Shown: piece after piece, positions 12,290 through 25,199 of the stretch
How positions within the stretch are numbered: position 1 is the stretch's first letter
Layout: each line of letters starts with the position of its first letter
NCBI GenBank assembly: GCA_006538405.1
Contig: BJKQ01000013.1
Coordinates: forward strand, 558,001-622,000
Direction: 5' to 3'
DNA from: Hansfordia pulvinata
Lineage: Eukaryota > Ascomycota > Sordariomycetes > Xylariales
DNA length: 64,000 nucleotides
Made by a program: the position numbers and the translations under genes
The notes under the pieces: generated by a model
The model's database searches: none
The model's input: the letters and a program-made list of their open reading frames with translations, nothing else
Told to the model about the DNA's origin: nothing

Positions 12290-15200
12290 AGGAACGAGTA
12301 CTCCCTACTCGCGCGGGGCGGAACAGCAGTACTCGTACCTCGAGAAGACGGAAAGAGAAAAGAAGAAGAAAAAAAGTTGGCAGAAGCTGTACTCCGTAGG
12401 CAGCCGTGGCCCACTGCGTGCCTCCCATTGTACATGTATGAGAATGAGAAGAGATGGTGCTTCAGCACTGTACACAACGCACTGTGAAAGCGTCCAGGAG
12501 TACGTGGACCTATGGAGCCTGAGGCACGGCAAAGACTGGTCTGTCCATCACTCGATGTCGTCTCTGGTATTGGCGACAGCTGGAGCACCCATCCCTTCCA
12601 CCATCCAGCCTGATGCCACGGCTACGAGCAAGTACCTACTTTACAGTCGAATCCATGTTTCACGTCTGGCGTAGGATTGATATCCCTGGCACATCGAAGC
12701 ACATGCACACCCTCACACTTGAGCCCCCAGCACCCGCGCGTTTTCGATCCTTCGTGTTTCCCTCAGCCCTCGGGCAGGCGCCTCTCATTGTCCGACTGCG
12801 TGGACGGGAACTTCGGGGCACAAGAAGCGGTTCCGGGCTGTCAAAACAGGGTCTTCGCCCCGCAACTGCGCATGCAACTATGGATACCACTACGAGAACT
12901 CCCGCCGGACGCGCACGAGTGCCTGCAAGGGTGCAAAGCGACGCGGTGAGAAGGGCACAATGGCAAATCAGGCGACAGACTACTCGTGCGTGTGGACGGC
13001 GACCCCATACGAGTGCTCGCCAAGGGGCACTTGAGCCACTCGTGCTCGTCAGGGTCCGTTGTCAAGCTTTCACTTGGGGGGCCTGGGTCTGGAGCGACTC
13101 GTCCAGCGGCACAGCACACGGTGCGGCTGTCTGCCCTTGGTCTTGCCCCTGATTCTTGCTCCCCACTTTGGGCATCCGGGGCTTGACATTGGTGCGTAGA
13201 TCGTCCTCTACTCCCGCTCTATTGCGTCATCGACTGTGTCGGTCCCCCATTGCCTGGTCGAGGGCGTCGCTAACAACTTAGCACCCCAGAGACGAGAACC
13301 ACGACTACGGAGTAGGTCTGAATCAGCGACGAATACATCCAAAAGCCGTGCGATTTGCCCTCCAATATTCTTCGAGCCGGCGAGTGGTCGTGTCCAGATA
13401 CACGGCCCTGAAGAGTGCGTGTTCCGCACGCAATTCGGTGACTGTTGCCAGTCCGCTCGCGCGTCTGCGAACCGCAGGCACGTTGTCAGGCTCGAAATCC
13501 TGCTGCACACTGCTTTGACAGGTCGCCACGTCTCGTGGCGCCCGCAGGCAAACCAGGCACTGCAGGTTCCTCAGCCCCGCCTGGCCGCTCGCTAGCGAAC
13601 GAGCTACGCAGACCCGAATGCCTGCGTGCTTACAAAGGCCTGTTAGCGAGCTCTTTGTTTTCGGTGGGGAGACTTGTTTGTTTTTACGGGGCTCCGCAGC
13701 ATGGCTTCGTGCTAATACGATAACCGTCTCCGAGCACTCCGCAAAATCCCCATGCGAATCTGGTCAAGGAAGAAAAGACCCATCACACTCAGGCTGTCAG
13801 AATTTGTCAAGATGCTCGAAACAAGGCGGGGGATGGTTTTTCTTCCCAGGAAGAAGTACAGACATGCTCAACAACATCGCCGAAAACAACAGCACTGCCA
13901 CCGATGCCGTCGTCGGCATGTAAAGACACCCCACCCCACCCCCCACGGGTCTCTTGTGTCTGAGGCATAGTTTACAACCCCGCGTGTCTGCGTGCCTGCA
14001 GCATTCCGCCATTGCGATGTGCCGAAACTTTGGCACGGTTGGCTCATCACAATGTCGGTATACTGGGGCCGGATGTTTTTGGTGGTTGCGCCGGATGCCT
14101 TTGCCTACGCGAAAGTATTGAAAGTGACGATACAGCCGGTTCACCGTCAAATTCGTCGAAACTTCCGCGCGCAAGCCACTGCTCGACTCGGGTTGTGATC
14201 AAATCGTGCTGCACCCTTTTCAAGCCAAGATTGGGCATCGAGGGGCTCTGCTTGATCAGCCACGATTCGAGCGGCCACATCAGCACAGCCAATGCTTGGA
14301 GGGGCTACTGCATCCCAATTCGGATTTACAAGATGGCCCACGCAAGTGGCAGCGTTTTCATCCCATACATCTCTGACCCCTGAAAGACATGCCGCAAGGT
14401 CTGTCTCACCTCCAGAGTCTGTGTCGACGAATAGTGCACCCCATAGGCACGCAGCGTCATACTCAGGCCACGCATGCGCCAGATAACCCCCGGCGAATGT
14501 GGCGGGAGCCTGTGTCCTACAGCCCCAAGTACTGGGATGTGCTATGCACAATTCCAGGTGCGAGTGTGCGAGCCTATCTACCCGTTAGTAGGCTCCGGTC
14601 GAAAGATATCGTGCAACCAACGCGGGTAGAAACGACGCCTTGGTGGGCTCAGGTCGGCAGCGCTGAAAGATGGGCGAAGCGCCTATCGTACGTGAGACAC
14701 CCTTAAGCACAGGCTTGGCAGATGCCACGCTGCATATTAATCGCTCATCGACGGGCATAATTGCCAAATTCAGGACGTTTACCACGGTGAAGCTCACAGC
14801 GTTCTCCTGACCAGCTTCGGCCTCAGACTGGGCATCTTCCACGCGGTACACTCCTGCGAAGACTCATTCCTCAGGCGGCATAGAGCCTGTCCAGCAGCGC
14901 GTTTGCGTCTGGCTACGAACGGAGACCATATCGGCACAGGCTCAGATCTAGCAAATAAAAATCGGTGGAGGGGGTCCCAAGCAATTGATATCATAGTGAT
15001 AAGGCCCGCCCGCCTGACCAGGTCGGTGAGGTCACGCACGATCATCCCGTCCCTGTCGACTGTTCGTCTCGCGCTCAGTTTCTCATATCCAGCGAAAGTT
15101 CCGCACACCGTGGCTCGGGCGGCGGTGTGCAAAGACGGTACTCGCACGAGTACGCCGCGGCCGACCATGATGCATCTTTTGGAGGCCAGGGCGCATTGCT

Positions 15201-17581
15201 TTGCGTTGCGGCGCGTCGCGTCGCTTTGGGTACGCGTCGGCAGCCGTGGCCCCCAACGCGGTACCCTCGGCGCCGACGGCGACAAGAGGGGTGGGGGCTG
15301 ACTCGAGGGGCTGTTCAGTCGGTCAGGTGCGAGACGACAGTCCCATCTCTTATTAGTAGCCAGCCGGTCAGACGGAACCGACAGCATGGCATGGTATGGC
15401 ACGGCGATGAACGATCGGACGGGGCTGTATTGCGCCGGGCCTCCGGTGGCAGGTCGACGTCACATCCCTGCAAGCCCCGGCGCATGGTCCTGGGTTCCCA
15501 TCCTGTCACAAAGGCTACTTCCGGCGTTCAGAGATTTCAGGGTGTGGCAGCTCCTCCTCTTCCTTCTCCTACGCCAAGTGAAGGTCGATTTCAGCGGGCC
15601 TGGCCCATTCAGCACGACCATCACAACGTCCCGCGGCGTGGGGGCCCGTAGGGGCCCGCGGCCACAGCAGCCAGCGATGCTCTGTCGAGTCGACGGCACC
15701 CTGAAGAATGCGAGCGAGGCACCAAGCGCTTCGGGTCTTGCCAGCCGGCGACGGCGCCGGTGCGCTACGTACGCGCACGACTCACACTCGCCGCGGTCAC
15801 ATTCTCCAGAGTTGGGGGACACAGCTCAGCTCCGGCTCGGTGCTCTGCTGGGGTCTGTGGTTGCAACTGCTGGTTGACCCAGCTCATTGTAGATTGAGGT
15901 CCACTTGGGGTTCCCAGGGTTGAAGTGGTTCCCGACCGATCTACACCGCGTCCCGCGCAAGATCTGCTCGACTGATGATGAATCCCTAATCTTGGGGCCG
16001 GACGCCATGGAATCTGTCAATTTGATAAGGCTACCCACAGCCACACACGCCGCTACCTGGTGGTTGCGCTCACAACCCTCGACCGAGTGTGTTTCCGTCA
16101 GCCATTCGAGCCGCGACAGCTGGCTGCTGTGCTTGGCAATCTGTTCGTTCTCATGGGATACATTCATGATGTCCTCGATCCGGATGAACAGCTGCCCGCT
16201 TCAGTTGCTGTTCGTTACCACAACCTACCTATTTTCGAGTATGTATGGGGAGGCAGGGTCGACCTTGGCTTGGCGGGGGCACAGTCCGGTTTCTACCAAA
16301 CGGGACACAGAGCCTGGTTTCTCCAATATGTCTCGATCGCATTCCCCAGGCCGAACCCAAGCCGGGCTTGTTGGGCGGCTCACACTCTTCGGCTTTCCCC
16401 TCGTGGCCACATGTCGCAGGCAAGGAAGATGGACTCTGGCGGTACGAGTACGCCGACCTGGCAGGCCTACCGTTCTGTCTTCATGTGTGGCAGATGCGAA
16501 GCGGAGGGAGACAGACTGGCTATTCTTCCCTCCTGTCCGTCACAGCCCCTCGCCTCCACAGCCGCCGTGCCCATCCGAACGCCAGACGCTGGAAGCCGAT
16601 TGCGAAGCAGGAGTATGAGGATGGAGAAAGCATGGCGCTGTTGCACACCACATGCAATCGCGGACGACTGGCTGGCTACCTACCTACTCCGTAGACCAGA
16701 CTCTGCCTTGGCTCCAACGACCAGGGCGTCGAGGTACTCGTGCGCGCAGGTCAAGTCGTACGTGCCTGACTACGACTAGGTACGTGGCAGTCGGCCCGTT
16801 GCTCGTAATTCATGGGGGCGGAGCGAGCCCCATGCCATTCTGTCCGGAATCCCATTTCTCGGGACATGGACAAAAAAGAAAAGGGCCCCATTTCGAGGCT
16901 GCCGCCACCACCCGGTTGGTCTCGGCCGCACGGGCACTTTGGCGCCTTTTTATTTGTTTCAATCTACATGTTGGTCTTTTGCTATTTCCGTGTATACCTA
17001 GTCTTTAGCAGCCCTGCCTGGCTGCTGGCTTCCGCCTGCACCGTGCTCTGCTCTCTTCTTTACGGGCCACGCTGCAGAGCGTGCATCCGACGAGCCTCGG
17101 GAGAACGCAATGCGTCCGGACGGGGTGCGCGCGCGAGTATGACGTCTCCCATCACTCTACACGGCACCGCAAGTCCGCGATGCCGAACCCGCACGGATGG
17201 GTTTTGGGAGCTATGGCCAGGGCGCTCCAAAGGGAAAAAGGCCCTTTGCGCGAACTACGGTGCTGACTTATTAGGTAGTAAGAGAGGAGGGTGCTGTCTC
17301 TACGGAGTACGAGTACTCGCACGAGTATGGCCCCTCGCGGTTCCTTTCTTTTCTCTCTCGAATTGATCGATTGCCCAGGGTCAAACGCAATCACCCCCTG
17401 TAGCTCATCTCCCGCGATCCCCGTGGTCCATCCCCAGCTTCGGGGGCATGGTGGCGGGCGCTTTGCTCCGAGCCAGCTCTCTCTCTCTAGCTCTTTCACT
17501 CTTTATTACAGCCGTATTCGTATGCGGATAGTGGTCGACCCGAGGGGCCGGGGAGGTAGGTCATGGAAGGGAAGATGATGA

Positions 17582-17583
17582 TG

Positions 17584-17615
<32 letters not shown>

Positions 17616-17616
17616 C
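17582..17616. repeat. TGCC tetranucleotide microsatellite
   Basis: About eight uninterrupted TGCC units in an intergenic region. Likely length-polymorphic. Confidence 0.9.
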
Positions 17617-19443
17617 GCGGTCACCGTCCTCTGATATCAAGAAGCTGCCCCATCGCCCAGGGCCAGTTTCTCCAGGTACGGGTACTGCTTGCGTCTCGCG
17701 ACCCAACCGATGCGGTGGACTACGGAGAAAGAAACAGAAACCGGTAAATAGGATACCTACTCGTATGGGTGTGAGATTGGGGATCCCCATCGACGGCGTG
17801 ACAGGGCGAGACTAGTAGGTTTACTCGTGGTTTAGGGCCGAAGCCACCTCACGCATCCGCGCCCGCCAGGCCCTCCTGCCGAGATCTCAGCCTCACGCAC
17901 GCAAAGGCCCGCGGTATGCTATCCGTGCTTTCTAAGCGAGCCCGCCCATGGCGGTCTGTCTGTCTGTCTGGGCTGACTGGCTGGCTAGCCATAGAAATTT
18001 ATCCATATGTCCACTCTGCTTTCCCTTCCCCCCCCCCCCCCGCCCCCCTCTTTCCCGATGCCACGTGAAATCCTGTTGTCTGGGTAGTAGCATGCTTGGC
18101 GTCTGTCCGGCGCGTTGGCGAATTAGAGTGTCGGGACTAGGGTGGGTGGCAGGCAAAAGGGGAAGCCGGCCGTTGCAGCAAGGATAATTAATTAACAACC
18201 GGGCCTCCTTGACAGCCTTCGAGTTGCATATCGTCCCCAGCGGCACGGTTCATGGTGTGGCTCATCAAATAACCGCCCTACGAGAGAGGAACTCCAAACC
18301 CGCATATATCGGTAGAGTGTTTCTGTCTTCGGATCCCCGAACAGCCGGGAGGCCCAAGCTCCGGCCGAGCAGACCTCGCCGACACGAACGCGTCTCTGTC
18401 ATCCAGTGCCTGGCGAAGGGCAGTGCAGGGCGACGACAGCTTTGGCCTTTCCCTTTTTCTTTTTCCAAGGGGGGGCCATATCCCGGTGGCGCAGGGTTTT
18501 TTGCGCGGTGATCGGCATCTGGAAGATCGTCGCTGTGCGCCTCAGCGGCATGCGGGATGGCAGGGTTTCTTTGAACATGTGCTTGTGCTGTGGCTGTGCG
18601 GGATACTATACGCCGGCTCGCGACGGTGGTCCATCTCGCTCACTCCACATGCGGGTACATGTTCTATCCAAGGCACTTGCACCTCCGGATATTCGTACGT
18701 CAGAGGGAGCGTGAATAGCCAGGAGTGGGCGGGTGGGTTGATAGATGCAGATTTGGGAGGGGGTCATGGGCAATACTGCCAGCCATGCATGTTTTCCTAA
18801 TATCGGTTCCGCGCAATCCCCTTCCTGCCCCCCGGGACATTCACACTGCCCAATCACGGCCTCCAGACCGGGCCCTGCTCGGCATTGTATGAGTTGCGGC
18901 GGGCCGCTAGCTACGAGGTCCCTGACAGGGCTGTGGCTTGATTGTCTATCCCCGTTCGTTTCTGGTCTTGGTGTCCCCATCGTTCCGCGGGTGTTTTCGT
19001 CTTGTGCGCTTCCACATCAGGAAACCTCTTTCTCTTCCTGTCTCTACATCTCGATGCGGTCATTGGGCGACGTGAAACCCTTGCACGCGGCAGTTGGGCA
19101 AAGAACCAACCAGATACCCCCTCCCCCCCCCCCCTTTTCCCGGACTGCGGGTGTCCTATATGACAAGACCGGATGGGTGTCTTCCCGAGCGCGCGCGCGC
19201 GTGGGTAACCCGGCTCGGGTCGCCCGCCGGCCCCGCGTCGTCGAAGCTGAGGCTGAAGCCGCGTGGAGCTTCCGCGTCGGCCAGAAAGTGGCGATCGCGT
19301 CCCGGGTTGAGTCGGGACGGTGTGGCCCGGGCGGCTGCCTGCAAGGCGTGGGCATTGGGCCGTGTTCTTGCATCCCTCCCCGCCCTATCGCCTGCGTCTC
19401 GTGGTGGTCTGGACGTTTTTGGTTGGTCTGCTGGGCGATATGC

Positions 19444-19740
19444 TCATAATGGCGCCTGGATCGCGGCCAGGTGGAGGTTGTTTAGCTGAGGACTCGGCCC
19501 CGGTTCGGTGTCGATATCCATGCGGGGTCTACGGTGCAGACGCATGATCGATTGGCTCTGGGGCGTTTCTCGAGCGCTTGGGGTCGCCAGGCTCTGATGA
19601 GTTGTTCCAGGGGACGCTCGGAAGGTGGTAGTTCCGACAGCTGACACGTTGCTGATAGACAATCTTGGTTTGTTGAGGGTCTGCTGGGAGCGTTGTGTGC
19701 TGAGCGTGTTGCTGCCTCCGGGTTGTGGTCCTCGAGTCAC
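19444..19740 (-). CDS. Possible orphan exon, hypothetical
   Basis: An open minus-strand frame of about 98 codons, ending ...LNNLHLAAIQAPL and stop. Its composition is more protein-like than its surroundings: Ser/Thr/Gln/Pro-rich with RETPQSQSIMRLHRRPRMD. No in-frame ATG opens it except an internal one at MRLHRR. It is preceded by CTAATCAACCAACACCGAG, which could be a branch point plus acceptor, so it could be the last exon of a short gene whose first exon lies in 19760-20080. No family is recognised, and it may equally be chance. Confidence 0.25.
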   Translation of the reverse strand: MTRGPQPGGSNTLSTQRSQQTLNKPRLSISNVSAVGTTTFRASPGTTHQSLATPSARETPQSQSIMRLHRRPRMDIDTEPGPSPQLNNLHLAAIQAPL

Positions 19741-20081
19741 CTCGGTGTTGGTTGATTAGGGTTCATGCTGGTCTTATTCGAATGTCATTGTCAAGCTTGG
19801 CCAGCGGATGTCTTGGGCACGACTTGTCAGTGGTTCTGCCGAGTCAATGGTTTTTCGAAGAGTTCGATTGCAAAACTGGTCATCGTTTCCCACTACGAGT
19901 AGAATTGAGTCCTCTATCAACGCCGAGATTGAACACCATCCTGTATGGAGCAGGCCCCTCGTAGTCGTAGCAAGGCAGGATAGAAACTACTCTTCAGGAA
20001 AATATCCAGAGTCCCAAACTACCCGAGCGAGTTTACAATGGAAAGACTGCCGTGGCTTGATTGTAGCCATGCAGAGCTGGC

Positions 20082-21949
20082 CTACCCTTTAAGCACCCCC
20101 TTTCCCAGTCTCTTGTTGATCACTCGCCTCATCTGCTGAGCCTGCTGCCTCCTCTGCGGTGTCGACCTCACCTGGACCAACGGCCCGGCGCCTCCCGGGC
20201 CATTGGAACTCCAAGAGCCCAGGAGGACCTTGATGACAGGCTGCTCAGGGGTGCCCGTGAGCACGTCCAGCACAGAGTGCCATGCCTGGAGACTCATGTC
20301 TGTGCCGACACCGAGGCTGACCAGCGCGTCTTGCGCGACGATCAAGTAGACGTGCCGGTTCCCCAGGCGGCCCAGCACCGAGCGTAGTGACTGAGCCCAT
20401 TCGACCTCTGAGCGGGTCTGCTGCAGGAAGCCGATGTCCATTGAGAGACCCCTCTCCGACATGGCCGGCATTCCTGGCAGCTGCAGGGCCTGGGCTGTCA
20501 ATGTTTGCAGTGCTTTGCTGAGAGAGGAAGATCGAGTGTCTCCCAAGTCTTTCAAGAGCCACAGTGTTGGAACGTCGGCTCTACGGAGCGTGGCGATCAC
20601 GTCGAGGCAGAAGTCCCGGACGCCGATGCGCGTGGGTTGAGAGCCCATGATGGTGACGCGGGCGGCTCGCCCGGCGGCAGACCACTGCGAGAACTCGGGC
20701 GCCCGCCAGAACTCGTCCGTGCTGCTCGGCGGCCGCCTCTGCTGGGCTCGCTTCTGCCGCTGGAGCATGTGCTGGCGGAGCAGCTGCATCGGCAGGTCTG
20801 GCGATTCGCCGGTGGTGCCGGAGACGGCTTGAGAGAACTGCAGTGCCGTGATTCTGTGGTTTGTGTCGATGAAGCCACTGGAGGTGAGAGCTTGGGTTTC
20901 TGCGGCCGGTCAGTTCAGTGGGAGAGAGGAGGCTAAGATAGAGAGACTAACCGCTGATTTGTTTCTTGATCTCTGCCAAGTCGACTTCGATACGCGACAA
21001 CTTGAGGCCGACGGCGGACCCAAGGGCCTTCGTCTCTGTTCGAGTCTCGCTCATGGCCAGTCGGCACTCAGCCAAAAGCGCTTCTCTCTCTTCAATGACC
21101 TCGAGCTGTCTCGAGAGTGTCTCCGAGGTGCCTTGAGAGACACTCCTCGATTGCGTCTCGGCCCCGAGGAGCAGCAGCTTGTCGACCTTCATGTGTACGT
21201 GGCGTAGCTCCGCCTGCGAGCCCGACATCGCCAACTGGTCGATCCGCCGGGAGCAACCTGTCATGTCCGCCACGATGTCGTTCCACGAGAGCTCGACGGG
21301 GTGCGCGATGCTCTGCCAGGCGTGCTTCAGAGTCGACGCCTGTGTCCAGCGGTGCGCCCGCACGAGGAACCTGAGGACGACCTCGTAGAGCTTGTCCACG
21401 GCCTCCTTCATGCGCTTCGTCCGGTACAGCTCGGCCGCCAGCTCGGCGCGCGGCAGCTCGTCCGCGACCTGGCACAGGGCCTTAGTGAGGAGAAGCATAA
21501 CCTTTTCGTGGTTTATCACGGCCTTGGATCGTCAGCTGGCGGCACAGTATTGGAGGGTTGAGCGTATCGTCTTGCCCGCGACTCACCACGAACAGCAGCT
21601 TCATGGCTCCCCAGACCAGCGCCACGTACTCTGGGTGGTGCGAGACCAGGACGTCCATGATGTTGCCGTAGTGGCAGATCCTCGCCGACAGCTTCCGGAG
21701 CCACTTGTTCACCTTGGGGAACTTGCCTTCGCCGTATTGCCGCATTGATATGTCGACAGCGGCCTGGACATCCATCATCGACGTCTTGTCCGCAAGAATA
21801 CTGCAGCTTTGAGTCTTGGAGAACTCGCGTACCGCTTCTTCGAAGGCCATCCGCGTCGTGCTCTCGCGTTCCCCCGTATGCCCGACTTGTCTGCCGTCGC
21901 CTCCGCCGTCTTCAGAGTACCACGCCTTGAGACGGGGGTCGAGCGACAT
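20082..21949 (-). CDS. DUF7708-domain protein (fungal NLR-type N-terminal domain), no NACHT
   Basis: Three exons on the minus strand, 21587-21949, 20952-21522 and 20082-20890, give 580 residues. The introns begin GTGAGT and GTTAGT and have CTGAC branch points. The N-terminal 270 residues match DUF7708, a helical domain found at the N-terminus of many fungal NACHT/ankyrin proteins: WLRKLSARICHYGNIMDVLV, SHHPEYVALVWGAMKLLFV, then INHEKVMLLLTKAL and VADELPRAELAAELYRTKRM. A coiled coil follows (SRQLEVIEEREALLAECR). The C-terminal 270 residues contain VRDFCLDVIATLRRADVPTL and HVYLIVAQDALVSLG but no Walker A loop, so no nucleotide-binding domain is seen. Only 412 bp separate its start from that of the divergent AAA ATPase gene. 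Role unknown; an intracellular recognition role is inferred only from the family. Confidence 0.85.
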
Positions 21950-22361
21950 TGAGATTCCTCGACTCCATGGGATGGCGAGATGGCAGGTTTGGCTCTGCCC
22001 GTGGGATGGAGACGCTCGTGGTAGTCGACCACCTTTTCTCAGGTGAGAGGCAGGCGAGGCTCTGGCTTCGGCGCCTGATCGCCGGAACTGGCACAGCCAC
22101 GCCACGCCTCCACGCCAATGCAGACACGGCACAGGAAAGAGCGGCTCAGCCCGAGAGAGCCACGCACCAGCCCGCCATTGATTGGCGCGGAGGTGCCGAC
22201 CGCAGGCCTCCGTCTGCACAGCCATCAGAGGGCGTGCTCGGTGCGGGGTTCATTCCTAACGCGAGGCCTTCCACTGCTTTGCGTACATGTATCTTCGCAA
22301 CTCCCTCCTTCACACGCACTCGTTCTTTGACTGTTACATTGGCACCATCGCCACCATCGAC
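21950..22361. promoter_or_regulatory. Shared divergent promoter region of the DUF7708 and AAA ATPase genes
   Basis: Only about 0.4 kb separates the two start codons, so both promoters must lie here or in the 5' ends. No clear TATA box was identified. Co-regulation is an inference from the spacing. Confidence 0.5.
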
Positions 22362-25199
22362 ATGGAAGACGATTCGTGGCGTGACCAAAGCACCCTTCCT
22401 CACGAGAGCGGTTTACGAATGACTCTCCCAAACCGAGCATGGGGTACCTCGGAGCCCCTCAACCAGCCTCCCGAGGCCTTCCATTCCACCATTTCGCAGG
22501 ACCAGACATCACTCAGCGGATACCACCGCCAGCAGCTCATAGCCGCTGCCTCAGTCGACGACGGTAGTGACCTCTCCATTCTCAATCCGAGCGTATCAAG
22601 TCTGACCCCGAAAGGCCTTGAAAATCCGCCACCAGCTCGCAGAGGTACTCAGGTAATAGATAGTAGCAACTGGATGTAACCCTAAGGAATCACTAACACT
22701 TAATTCATTTCAGGGTACAGGGGCGTCCTCACCTGCAGATCCCTCAGAGGTATATGAAAGAATTAGAAACAGTAACGCCTTTAGAGGCGGTACTGTCCAC
22801 AGTAATATCACCCATTTGCCCCTACCAAAGAGTGACTCTTAAGCTCACATAAACAGGCAAGTTGCTCAAGTCCAATTAGATACAATCGCACCCTATCGAT
22901 ACCCTCATACGCCATTTCTAACCCTTCATCCTTACAGATTATTACACTTCGGATTCTTTGGAACACCATCGTGAGTTATCACTTGGGGGCTAGCAGAATG
23001 ATACGCTTGCACAAAAAACTACAGTCCACGATGTGAATGGCGTTGCTTATCATACAGAGTCCACGCAGACGACCAGAATATAGAAGAACTCTTGCAGAGG
23101 GTGCAGGCTCTCGAGGCCGAGAATGCTAAGCTTACTGGTGTGAAGAAGCTCTCGACTCCGCAGCATTCAACTGTCTTTGGAATAGAGTCTCTGAGAAACG
23201 GCTTACCCACGTTGCGATATCATCTCAGAGAGCCGGCGTGGGACTTCGCCGAGGGGCAGAAGACAACGATAACTGCCATGTTTCCGATCGCCGATATCGA
23301 TACACATGCCGTCATCAATCAGTTGGACTTCACAGTGCTCAAGATATACCGCGAAGAACCCAGTGTTGATCTCATCGACACTGGTCCAAAGTCGAGTACC
23401 AGCAAAGGTCTATCACCACCTAAACCGATCCGGCAGAGCATCTCTTTGACATCTGATCGGATGAAACATGCCTCCCGGGCCTTCTTTTCTGACAAGAACG
23501 ATCTTAAGTTAATGGTTCCGGGCCTAGACCCTAAGACGACGTGTTTTGCCCAGCCTTTCACTTGGTGGTTTCATTACCGATCCTCCAACCCCTTTAAGGC
23601 CATGAATGCGACGGACTTGGAGCTGTTTATGGCCATGACCGAACAAATTGAGAAAGAGTTTGGCAAGGAGTACGACCGCGTCAATGAGCTCTTCTCTCGG
23701 GGATTGACTACCAAAACTGGGCTGCAGTTTCTCGTGCAGCCTGGCGAGCCGTTGGTCAATCTGGAAGGGGCTGACCTGCACTGCTGGATTGCCGAAGATT
23801 GGCCCGAGTTGTCGAAAAACGGTACAAATCAATGGTCCGTGAAAGCTTGGAAGTACCAATACGATGGTACATTTGGCCAGACCCAGAAAGATTTGGAAAT
23901 CAATCTACCGAAGACCGAAAATAACCAGCCAATGGAGATCAGAGCGCTATCTGCGTTCCCGCTACGTTTTGCAACCGACAGTCTCAGGTCACGACTTGAA
24001 AAACGAGGACGAATGGCATGGGAATGTCGACAGAAGAAGCTCGTTTCGGTCGCGGAGGTTGGAACGACCAGCGTAAGAATGGAGGGCGACACTTCTTGAG
24101 ATTACATTGCTGACTCTTCGAACAGCGCTACATGGTAGACTACAAGACCTACAAGGACCTTCACCTGAAGTACGATATGCCACGAATGGGCGTGGAGAGA
24201 CTTGATGGTCAAGCAATGCGTTCTTCCCAGCCGCCCCCTCCTCCACACCTCTACGCACTACCCGCCAAGGTCCATGGCTTCAATCTACGGGAGAAGAAAT
24301 GGGGTAAGACTCCCTCTGCCCATAAATTTGATTGGATGCTGACTCTGAGTGAAGTGGACCTGGAGGTGGACAAGCTCCATGAAGTCGAGTGGAATCCAGA
24401 GTCTTTCACCAGTCTTGTGATGGATGACGAGCCCAAAGAACTCGTGCAGGCACTCGTCGTGAGCCAGCTCGAAGCTGAGAGAGGCGCGGATATCATCCAC
24501 AACAAAGGGAACGGGCTGATCATGCTGCTCCATGGGAGCCCGGGGACGGGCAAAACCTTCACCGCTGAGAGTGTTGCTGAGCTCGCGAGGAAACCCCTTT
24601 ACACAGTCACCTGTGGAGACATAGGGACGCAGCCTGACAAGGTCGAATCGTACTTGCGCTCTGTGCTTCACCTGGGGAAGATATGGGACTGCGTGGTCCT
24701 GATCGACGAGGCCGAGGTGTTTCTGGAGCAACGGTCTCTTAATGATCTCGAGCGGAATGCGCTGGTGTCCGTGTTCCTGCGAGTCCTGGAGTATTACGAA
24801 GGGATCTTAATCCTAACCTCTAACCGCGTGGGGACGTTCGACGAGGCCTTCAAGTCGCGCATTCAGCTGTCGCTGCACTACGAGAAGCTCCGCAAGGACC
24901 AGCGAGTGCGGATCTGGCGCAATTTCCTCGACCACCTAAGGCCCATCGGCGACGACAAGATCGACTTCTACGAGATCGAGACGTGCCTCGGCGAGCTCTC
25001 GGAGCACGAGATCAACGGGCGGGAGATCAGGAACGCGATCACGATCGCGCGCAAGCTCGCGCAGTTCAAGGGGCACAAGATGCGCTCCGCCCACCTAAGG
25101 CACGTCATCCGGGTCTCGGGCAAGTTCGACGCCTACCTGAAGGGGCTCAACGAGAACCTGTCCGACGACGACATCATGAGGGACGGCGGGATAAGGTGA
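22362..25199 (+). CDS. AAA+ ATPase of the fungal DUF7025/AAA family
   Basis: Five exons are proposed: 22362-22652, 22714-22789, 22938-22970, 23060-24072 and 24126-25199, giving 828 residues. Exons 2-3 are the least certain, but this is the model found that keeps phase and yields a continuous coiled coil (IEELLQRVQALEAENAKL). The middle third resembles the DUF7025 region that precedes the ATPase in this fungal family (FTWWFHYRSSNPFKAM; TGLQFLVQPGEPLVNL). The ATPase has Walker A GSPGTGKT (about residues 608-615), Walker B VVLIDEAEVFL and sensor-1 ILILTSNR, then an AAA lid with SGKFDAYLKGLNENLSDDD. Such proteins are nuclear or cytosolic ATPases of unknown substrate. No frame lesion is present. 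It is divergent from the DUF7708 gene and convergent with the small secreted-peptide gene. Confidence 0.88.

Larger units (their letters stand above)
7974..19443. other. Gene-poor interval (about 11.5 kb)
   Basis: No recognised gene. The interval contains a poly-T tract near 8660, poly-C tracts near 18030 and 19125, a TGCC microsatellite at 17582-17616, and repeated GTACTCG/CGAGTAC palindromes (for example 12274-12289, 15138-15153 and 17301-17330). The longest open frame is 10725-11756 (+, 343 codons). It has the random composition of GC-rich intergenic frames and no family resemblance. Short protein-like minus-strand frames at 13323-13529, 14147-14551 and 15826-16167 may be a gene remnant and are treated as a finding. 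Confidence 0.45.

Noticed and set aside
20597..20878. Alternative acceptor and frame for exon 3 of the DUF7708 gene
   Set aside because: It gives a Ser/Arg/Pro-rich translation. The acceptor at 20891 keeps phase and yields a continuous ordered protein.
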